Assembly: GCA_021808665.1 (NCBI GenBank)
Contig: JAKBBA010000101.1
Span: 1-11,143, forward strand
DNA: 11,143 nucleotides
Origin: Actinomycetes bacterium
Lineage (GTDB): Bacteria > Actinomycetota > Acidimicrobiia > Acidimicrobiales > Palsa-688
Reading direction: 5' to 3'
A program made the translations under genes and the position numbers. This document shows positions 6,781 through 11,143 of this stretch, piece after piece (position 1 is the first letter of the stretch; each line of letters begins with the position of its first letter). The notes below the pieces were generated by a model, which was not told the origin of the DNA, made no database searches, and saw only the letters and a program-made list of their open reading frames with translations.

Positions 6781-6986
6781 GACGCCCCTTCTCCGTCGTG
6801 TGGGGTTCGGTGCATCCCAGGCTCACACGGAGCCGCACGGCCTCAAGGCGCTGCGAGCCGCCGCTTCGGACGCTCTGGTCCTTCGCTCCGGTACTCGCGG
6901 AGGACTCCGTCCTCTTCCCTTGACCCCCTGCTCCCGCTCCGTGCCCGTTGCGCGCCCAAGAACCCACACGGGAGAGGAGCGCCATC
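6780..6986. other. Gene-poor stretch with two possible stem-loops
   Basis: No gene is supported here. A compound stem pairs CTCCGT (6791-6796) with ACGGAG (6827-6832), continuing inside with GTG/CAC and TGGG/CCCA. A second, simple stem is GAGGAC-TCC-GTCCTC at 6900-6914. The stretch ends with a strong ribosome-binding site, so part of it is probably the leader of the next gene. No clear promoter was found. Confidence 0.3.
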
Positions 6987-7298
6987 ATGACCTACACCGT
7001 CACCGACATCGCCGAACTGGTGGAGTACCATCAAGTCGCATCCGCTCCGGACGACGACGCTGCTCACTCGAACCTCGTGCAGCTCGTGCAGCAGCTCGAA
7101 CTGCTGGCGCCACAGCCGCTCTGGCGAGAGGCGACGTGGGTCTTCTGCGACCGCTGCGGGTGCTCCGTCGATACCGACCTGATCCTGAAGGGTCCAAGAA
7201 CTCGATGCCGGAGGCGGGTGGGAGTTTTGGCGGGACCCAGATCGGTGGGAGCAGCCGATGGTAAGAGACTTTTGCAGGTCACGTCGAGTAGGAAGTGA
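6987..7298 (+). pseudogene. Small CxxC protein of unknown family, 3' end cut by an insertion sequence
   Basis: The start is strong: GGAGAGGAG at 6971-6979 lies 7 nt before the ATG at 6987. The native part is MTYTVTDIAELVEYHQVASA, an acidic stretch, SNLVQLVQQLELLAPQPLWR and then VFCDRCGCSVDTDLI, where CDRCGC looks like half of a zinc ribbon or redox motif. At 7186, after about 66 residues, the inverted repeat of insertion sequence 1 begins. The remaining ~37 arginine-rich residues are encoded by the element, with a chance stop at 7298. A continuation was looked for just beyond the other end of the element (8514 on) and not found, so the 3' part is probably deleted. I do not recognise the family. 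An intact homologue may carry a second CxxC. Confidence 0.45.
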
Positions 7299-7342
7299 TG
7301 GAGACCGGTGGCGCGTCGTCCGAGCTGTGGGTCGTAGCGGAC

Positions 7343-7368
7343 GGCCAACGCGTTGAAACGCGCTGGCC
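7343..7368 (-). terminator. Hairpin downstream of the IS1 transposase
   Basis: GGCCAACGCGTT (7343-7354), a 2-nt GA and AACGCGCTGGCC (7357-7368) form a 12-bp stem whose single non-Watson-Crick position is G-U in minus-strand RNA. It lies 19 bp after the transposase stop. There is no U tract, so termination is plausible but unproven; a role in the element's DNA processing or in blocking outside transcription is also possible. Confidence 0.4.
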
Positions 7369-7387
7369 GGGGAGTGGTTGCTGACCG

Positions 7388-8446
7388 TCAGGCTGCCCGG
7401 TTGTACTCGTGGATGACGCCGCCGAGGATGTCGTGCCGGCAGGTCTCGCCGGCGCGTGGTTGGTCGTGGCCGAGCGGTGGGGTCGCGAGCTTGCGTCCCG
7501 GGTGCGGGCGTGACTCGTTGTAGTGGCGGACGTATGTGCCGAGCACCGATTCGAGGTGACGTTTCGAGTAGATGAGCAGGTGGTCGAGACACTCTTCACG
7601 CACCGTCCTCACCCAGCGTTCAGCGAACGCGTTCGCCTTCGGTGATCGGACCGGCGTGCGGATTGCCTCGATCCGGCTGGACCTGAACACCTCGTCGAAG
7701 GATGCCGTGAACTTCGTGTCCCGGTCGCGGATGAGAAAGCGGAACCGACGTCGGGGATCTTCGAGATCGGAGGTGAAGTTGCGCGCCACCTGGACGACCC
7801 AGGCCATGGCCGGGTTGGTCGTCACTCCGAGCAGGTGCAAGACGCTGCTGTCCACCTCGATGACGAACAGAACGTAGTAGCGCCGGAGCGTCACCGAGTC
7901 GACGTGAAAGAAGTCGGTCGCCAAGATCCCCTTGGCCTGAGCGGAGAGGAACTGCGACCAGGTCGGTCCCTCACGCCGTGGTGCTGAGCAAGCCCGTGAC
8001 TGGCGAGCACGGTGGCGACGCTTGCCTTGGAAACCGTGATGGCGAGCTTGCGTAGCTCTCCCACGATGCGTAGGTATCCCCACCGGGGGGTTCTCCCGGG
8101 CGAGACGAACGATGAGCTCGACGGTCTCTCGTCCAAGTGGTGGTCTCCCGGGTCGCCGGTGGGGATAGGTCCAGCGTCGAGCCACGACACGGCGATGCCA
8201 GTCGAGGATCGTCTTCGCCGTGAGGGGGAATGCCGTCCACCGCTGTCGTGGGATGAGACCGGCGAGCAGGGCTACCAGTGCCCGGTCTGACCAGGTGAAG
8301 CGGGCTCGGCCGACTTGGCGTCGAAGGACCGCCACCTGGTGGCGCAACACGAGGATCTCGGCGTCCTTGGCGATGGCGTCGCTCCTCGCCAACTTGAGGA
8401 GTCCGAAGGTGCGATGGACCAGGCGGTAGAGGAAGGAGAGCACCAC
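7388..8446 (-). CDS. Transposase of IS1, integrase-core DDE, with two compensating frameshifts
   Basis: This 352-residue frame starts at GTG (MVLSFLYRLVHRTFG). An N-terminal helical part contains the conserved ILVLRHQVAVLRRQ (31-44) and a DNA-binding region. The catalytic domain has D178 (ATDFFHVDS), D241 (LIRDRDTKF) and E276 (NAFAERWVR), with 34 residues between the last two, so all three metal ligands are present. Residues ~121-153 (VGIPTHRGRATQARHHGFQG and on) are nonsense: the next frame reads RWGYLRIVGELRKLAITVSK there, the normal family sequence. An extra base in the G6 run at 8085-8090 shifts the frame and a missing base near 7985-7993 restores it. The protein is full length but with ~33 scrambled residues before the catalytic core, so activity is doubtful. 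Confidence 0.75.
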   Translation of the reverse strand: MVLSFLYRLVHRTFGLLKLARSDAIAKDAEILVLRHQVAVLRRQVGRARFTWSDRALVALLAGLIPRQRWTAFPLTAKTILDWHRRVVARRWTYPHRRPGRPPLGRETVELIVRLARENPPVGIPTHRGRATQARHHGFQGKRRHRARQSRACSAPRREGPTWSQFLSAQAKGILATDFFHVDSVTLRRYYVLFVIEVDSSVLHLLGVTTNPAMAWVVQVARNFTSDLEDPRRRFRFLIRDRDTKFTASFDEVFRSSRIEAIRTPVRSPKANAFAERWVRTVREECLDHLLIYSKRHLESVLGTYVRHYNESRPHPGRKLATPPLGHDQPRAGETCRHDILGGVIHEYNRAA

Positions 8447-8513
8447 GGCGAGCAGCCTCGCCGACTCAATCCTGGCTGGTCAAAGCGGCGGCGTGCAGTT
8501 TCTGGACCCTTCA

Positions 8514-8608
8514 GGCCCCGTGCAGCGCAGGATCACCACTGAAGGGTAGATGCCGAGCCTCGGGTGGGTGGTCTGACAGCCAGGCCCGGCTGGGCAGAGG
8601 GCGTCGGG
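8514..8608. other. Spacer between IS1 and higA with a second terminal-repeat-like motif
   Basis: No gene is present. TGAAGGGT at 8540-8547 repeats the first eight bases of the IS1 ends in the orientation of a left end, 26 bp outside the right end of IS1, so that ACCCTTCA (8506-8513) and TGAAGGGT face each other. It could be the stub of another copy or chance. Confidence 0.25.
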
Positions 8609-8944
8609 TCAGGCGCTACGCCTGGTGGGGGAGTCGGAGGCGGTGAGCGCGACGCGCTGACCGCCGACGACGGCGTTGATCTCCAGATGTCCGCCGAGGG
8701 CTTCGACGTAGGCGGCGAGCGTCGAGAGCAGCATGTCGCCCTCGCGTTCGATCCGCGAGATCGTCGACTGGGGCCGGCCCATCGTCCGGGACAGCTCCAC
8801 CTGGGTGAGCTGGCGCACCCGGCGCAACTCACCGAGTGCATCTCGGACCTGCTCGGCGATGACCTTGGTCCGCTCGCGCTCCACCCGCTCCCGACGAGCC
8901 GGGTCGGTCATCACCTCGGACTCGAGCTCCTCGAAGTGCTTCAT
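8609..8944 (-). CDS. higA: HigA-type XRE-family antitoxin
   Basis: This is a 111-residue helix-turn-helix protein. After a charged N-terminal helix (SEVMTDPARRERVERERTKV) come QVRDALGELRRVRQLTQVEL (32-51) and GRPQSTISRIEREGDMLLST (56-75), the XRE fold with recognition helix QSTISRIE, then TLAAYVEALGGHLEI, the strand typical of HigA-like partners of Gp49/DUF891 toxins. It should bind the toxin and repress the shared promoter. The ATG at 8944 overlaps the toxin stop (ATGA), the usual toxin-first order of higBA systems. It appears intact although its partner is damaged, so it may be a free-standing antitoxin able to protect against related toxins; that is inference. Confidence 0.75.
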   Translation of the reverse strand: MKHFEELESEVMTDPARRERVERERTKVIAEQVRDALGELRRVRQLTQVELSRTMGRPQSTISRIEREGDMLLSTLAAYVEALGGHLEINAVVGGQRVALTASDSPTRRSA

Positions 8945-9300
8945 CGCTCATCCCTCCTCATCGTCTCGATGTGCCTGGCATACAGCTCTTCTGCTTGTGG
9001 GATCGCCTGTCGGTACCAGGACTGCCACTGCCCGGCCTTGTTGCCCCCGACGAGCAGCACCGCCCTCCGGGCCGGATCGAAGACGAACAGCACCCGCAGG
9101 TGCGCCCGGCCGACGGTGGCTCGCAGCTCCTTCAACTTGGCGAGCCGGCTTCCGGCGATGGTGTCGACCGTCGGGCGACCGAGAGCGGGACCGTGGTCTC
9201 GAAGCATGGCGATGCGCGCCGTCAGCGCATCTTGGTGCTCTTCGGTGAGCGCGTCCCATCACCGCTCGAACTCCTCGGTGACGAGAAGCTCCCAGGGTAT
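8941..9300 (-). pseudogene. higB: HigB-type (Gp49/DUF891, RelE-like) toxin with lost start and internal stop
   Basis: From an in-frame ATA at 9298-9300 the sequence reads PWELLVTEEFER, then TGA at 9259-9261, then WDALTEEHQDALTARIAMLR, HGPALGRPTVDTIAGSRLAK, LKELRATVGRAHLRVLFVFD, LLVGGNKAGQWQSWY and a C-terminal helix. This is a full Gp49-family toxin, members of which cut mRNA on the ribosome. Relatives begin M-x-W-E and carry W-W/Y before the DAL helix, so ATG became ATA and TGG became TGA, both G-to-A changes on the coding strand. A shorter frame from the ATG at 9207 (88 residues) lacks the first strand and helix but keeps the basic core, so residual activity cannot be excluded. The stop overlaps the higA start. 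Confidence 0.65.
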
Positions 9301-9335
9301 CGTATCAGTATACCGTCAGGAGGTTATACCGTCAA
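9296..9335 (-). promoter_or_regulatory. Near-consensus leaderless promoter and operator of higBA
   Basis: On the minus strand TTGACG (complement of 9330-9335), a 17-bp spacer, TATACT (9307-9312), six bases and then the mutated start codon ATA at 9298-9300. The geometry puts the transcription start on the first base of that codon. TGACGGTATA occurs twice in tandem (complements of 9325-9334 and 9309-9318), 16 bp apart, and GGTAT/ATACC (9296-9300 and 9310-9314) form an inverted pair. These cover both promoter elements as expected for autorepression by HigA. Confidence 0.6.
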
Positions 9336-9403
9336 CAAGATAGGCTACTTAGCCCGCCGAAGGCGTGGTCCTCCTGACGTGCCGAGAACCCTGTCCGCCC
9401 GGC

Positions 9404-10334
9404 TCAGGCGACCTTCGGGTATTCGTTGGTGAGGCGGCCTAGCCGGTCGGTTCTTCGTGGTCTGGTGGCGTCGCCGTCGCTGATGGTGGGAGAGGTGGCA
9501 TTGGAATCAGCGGGCGGTTGTTGGCTGATGGATCGGTGTGGCCGGTGCGCGTTGTGATGCTCGACTTAGTCGGCGAGGACGGCGTCGAAGGAGGCGGTGA
9601 ACTTGGTGTCGCGGTCGCGGCTGAGGAACTTGACGGGGTTCGTCTGGGCGGCGAGTTCTATCGAGATGTTGCGGGCTTGCTGGGTGCCCCAGCTGGTGAC
9701 CGGGTTCGACGTGATGCCGGCGATCGGCACGGGGCGGCTGTCGTGGTGGGTGAGGACGAGGACGTAGAGCCTGCGGGGGAGAATGGTGTCGGCTTCGCAA
9801 GTCGCAGGCCATCAGCCCTTTCGCCTGGGCGGCGAGGAGCTCCGCCCAGGTTGGTCCTGACCTTCGCGGTGACGGCTCGATGCCGTGGCGCTTCAGGATC
9901 GCCCAGACGCTCGAGGGGGCGATCGCGATGCCCATGGTGGCGAGCTCACCGTGGATGCGGCGGTAACCCCAGGTTGGATTCTCCTTCGCGAGTCGGAGGA
10001 CAAGCGCGGTGGTTCCTTCGCCGTGGGAAGGGCGACCCGGGTTGCCATGGGCATACGTCCAGCGTTTGGCAACAAGGTCGCGATGCCAACCCAGCAAGGT
10101 TGTCGGCTGGACGAAGAAACCCCCGAGTCGACGACGGGGGAGCAGTCGTGAAAGTCCGGCCAGCATCGCTCGATCCGCCGGCTTGAGCGCTGCTCGGTGG
10201 ACCTGGCGTCTTCGGACTGCCACCTCGTGGCGCAGCATGACGATCTCGACGGCGAGATCGGTGTCACTTCGGCCAACGAGTCCGATGAGCTGGAGGGTGC
10301 GGCAGAACGCCAGGTAGAGGAACGAGAGGGTCAT
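9404..10334 (-). pseudogene. Insertion sequence 2: inactivated IS481/IS3-like transposase
   Basis: The true start is the ATG at 10334 (MTLSFLYLAFCRTLQLIGLV), not any upstream start. The N-terminal half is intact (VEIVMLRHEVAVRRRQ, NPTWGYRRIHGELATMG, GPTWAELLAAQAKGLMACD). Directly after the first catalytic Asp (codon 9801-9803) two bases are apparently missing and the frame changes; the new frame continues as DTILPRRLYVLVLTHHDSRP, then FLSRDRDTKFTASFDAVLAD with the second Asp. It then meets TAA at 9566-9568, directly followed by VEHHNAHRPHRSISQQPP and a normal C-terminal end (DRLGRLTNEYRKVA, stop 9404-9406). By comparison with the other copies about 50 residues, including the catalytic Glu region, are deleted at that stop. 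The element cannot make an active transposase. Its terminal repeats were not recognised. Confidence 0.7.
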
Positions 10335-10387
10335 TGCTGGATGCTCGTCGCGCTCGGGTCCAGGCGTCAAAGTGCTGGTCGCGGGCC

Positions 10388-10513
10388 ATGGATGACATTC
10401 TCGGCACCGACAGGTACCGGACGCGCACGATCGCCAGCCTGGACCGCCGGCACTTTGGCGTCCTGCGGTCGCTCGACGGCGGGTACTTCGAGGTGCTCCC
10501 GCGGGCGGAGTGA
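10388..10513 (+). pseudogene. C-terminal scrap of a second PIN-domain (VapC-like) toxin
   Basis: A 41-codon frame from ATG at 10388 to TGA at 10511-10513 includes RTRTIASLDRRHFGVLRSLD and ends GGYFEVLPRAE. The TIASLDRRHFGVLR block is the classic last strand of VapC-type PIN toxins (I-A-T-x-D-RRHF), where the Asp is the fourth acidic residue. The rest of a normal ~130-residue toxin is absent; the sequence upstream belongs to the front of insertion sequence 2, so insertion or later deletion removed it. No antitoxin remnant was found. It is too short to be active. Confidence 0.55.
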
Positions 10514-10629
10514 CGCCGCGCGGGCACCTCGCACCCCGAGGGAGATTCTCGGGACGTTCGCTCTCCCGGTCACCGCGTTGAGCAGGGCAAGCGCCCATGC
10601 GGCTGCATACGCTGACGCCACGACCAGCA
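10514..10629. other. Short spacer between the PIN scrap and insertion sequence 3
   Basis: No gene is supported in these 116 bp. A minus-strand frame starting on the IS boundary (10630) begins with a hydrophobic stretch (MLVVASAYAAAWALALLNAV) but then runs antisense through the PIN remnant, so it is not called. Confidence 0.3.
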
Positions 10630-11143
10630 TGAAGGGTCAAACTATCGTGGCAGCGACGTGGCTGGCATCTGATCCGGTGGCGTTGCTGGGTGTCAGCGGT
10701 CTGACGGGGAGACGAGCGGCCTGGCGGTCCGTCTCCGGGGAGGATAAGGCTGGACCTGACCGCGTCAGTGTCGGTGGCCGTGGGATATGGGACACATGGT
10801 GCCGTTGCCATCGGGAGGGGGCGGTGGATCAGGCGGCGAGCTCGTACTCGTGGATGAGTCCACCGAGGACGTCCCTGCGGGTCACGTTCCTGCCGAGCGT
10901 GCTGCTCGGGCGCGGGATCGGCTGAGCAAGATCAAGGGATCGGTGCAGCCTCGCTTGGTTGTAGTGCTCGATGTACTCGTCGAGTATCACCTCCAGTTGG
11001 CGCCGCGACCAGACGAGCAGGTTGTCGAGGCACTCGGTGCGGACGGTTCGCACGAACCGTTCGGTGAACGCGTTGGCCCGCGGGGAGCGCACCGGGGCCT
11101 TGGTGGCCTCGACGCGGATTGAGGCGAAGATGCCGTCGAAGCT
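10630..11143 (-). mobile_element. Insertion sequence 3, left end and part of the element (continues past the window)
   Basis: The left end reads TGAAGGGTCAAACTATC from 10630, sharing its first nine bases with both ends of IS1. The distance from this end to the transposase stop is 199 bp, against 202 bp in IS1, which supports the same family and a true end. The 190 bp between hold no gene. The right end is outside the window. Confidence 0.55.
10829..11143 (-). CDS. Transposase of insertion sequence 3, C-terminal 104 residues (5' end outside window)
   Basis: The frame is open to the right edge: SFDGIFASIRVEATKAPVRS, then PRANAFTERFVRTVRTECLD with the catalytic Glu of the DDE triad, NLLVWSRRQLEVILDEYIEH, HYNQARLHRSL and the family end DVLGGLIHEYELAA. 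It is close in pattern to IS1 (NAFAERWVRTVREECLD, HDILGGVIHEYNRAA) but clearly diverged, so the two are different members of one family rather than recent copies. No damage is visible in this part; whether the whole gene is intact cannot be judged here. Confidence 0.75.
   Translation of the reverse strand, partial: SFDGIFASIRVEATKAPVRSPRANAFTERFVRTVRTECLDNLLVWSRRQLEVILDEYIEHYNQARLHRSLDLAQPIPRPSSTLGRNVTRRDVLGGLIHEYELAA

Larger units (their letters stand above)
7186..8513 (-). mobile_element. Insertion sequence 1 (IS481/IS3-like DDE element), about 1.33 kb
   Basis: The left end at 7186 reads TGAAGGGTCCAAGAACT and the right end, read inward from 8513, TGAAGGGTCCAGAAACT. Over the first 26 positions the two match at 20, the outermost 11 being identical. 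Between them lies one transposase on the minus strand with ~200 bp of noncoding DNA after it and ~67 bp before it. No target-site duplication is evident (gatcc on the left, ggccc on the right), suggesting a deletion or rearrangement after insertion. Family naming is tentative: the transposase has the retroviral-integrase fold shared by the IS481 and IS3 families. Confidence 0.75.

Noticed and set aside
6789..6834. tRNA gene
   Set aside because: The stem is bulged and too short, and no cloverleaf, anticodon arm or T-arm consensus can be drawn.
6758..7592. Several frames of 76-249 residues on either strand over the spacer, CxxC gene and IS1 tail
   Set aside because: Arginine/proline/serine-rich, no ribosome-binding site, and they cross the IS boundary.
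8564..9432. Plus-strand frames opposite higBA
   Set aside because: Antisense to two recognisable genes with coupled overlap and a strong promoter on the minus strand.
10367..10630. Minus-strand 87-residue frame with a hydrophobic start
   Set aside because: It starts on the IS3 boundary and is antisense to the recognisable PIN toxin end; no homology beyond a chance hydrophobic stretch.
10335..10811. N-terminal extension of the IS2 transposase up to 10811
   Set aside because: The first 159 residues have no transposase homology and run antisense through the PIN remnant and across the IS3 left end; the family start MTLSFLY is at 10334.

Overview
The window is GC-rich throughout, uses GTG and TTG starts, and has two promoters that appear to place transcription starts exactly on start codons. 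Together with the protein families this points to a high-GC actinobacterium; nothing visible fixes the genus. The segment looks like an accessory island or genome graveyard. Whole genes alternate with halves of genes, and three related insertion sequences lie in the same orientation.

Layout. (1) 1-1046, plus: C-terminal part of an FtsX-type ABC permease that enters from the left edge. (2) 952-2937, minus: an MFS transporter lacking its N-terminal half, followed by an APC amino-acid permease lacking its C-terminal third, whose reading frame runs antisense into the FtsX gene. (3) 2910-3003: four degenerate copies of a short repeat at the point where the MFS gene loses its front and the next transporter gene ends. 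(4) 2968-5186, minus: a tight three-gene operon, DUF302 then DUF4396 then a TehA/SLAC1-type (TDT) transporter. A perfect 8-bp dyad lies upstream in the gap shared with a divergent LysR gene. (5) 5373-5971, plus: the LysR gene survives only as its DNA-binding domain and is joined to an ssb gene lacking its start. A strong hairpin closes the region. (6) 6026-6734, minus: an intact toxin-antitoxin pair, a ribbon-helix-helix antitoxin and a PIN nuclease, with a leaderless promoter. (7) 6987-7298, plus: a small CxxC protein cut by an insertion sequence. (8) 7186-8513: insertion sequence 1, with recognisable terminal inverted repeats and a transposase carrying two compensating frameshifts. (9) 8609-9335, minus: a HigB/HigA-type pair with a near-consensus promoter; the toxin has apparently lost its start codon and gained a stop. 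(10) 9404-10334: insertion sequence 2, a dead transposase. (11) 10388-10513, plus: C-terminal scrap of a second PIN toxin. (12) 10630-11143: left end and transposase C-terminus of insertion sequence 3, which runs off the right edge.

Functionally, the parts most likely to be alive are the DUF302-DUF4396-TDT operon and the RHH/PIN pair. HigA may persist without a working toxin. The transporter and regulator fragments look like products of deletions, several of them at or near mobile-element scars. No CRISPR array, tRNA, rRNA or known phage module was seen.
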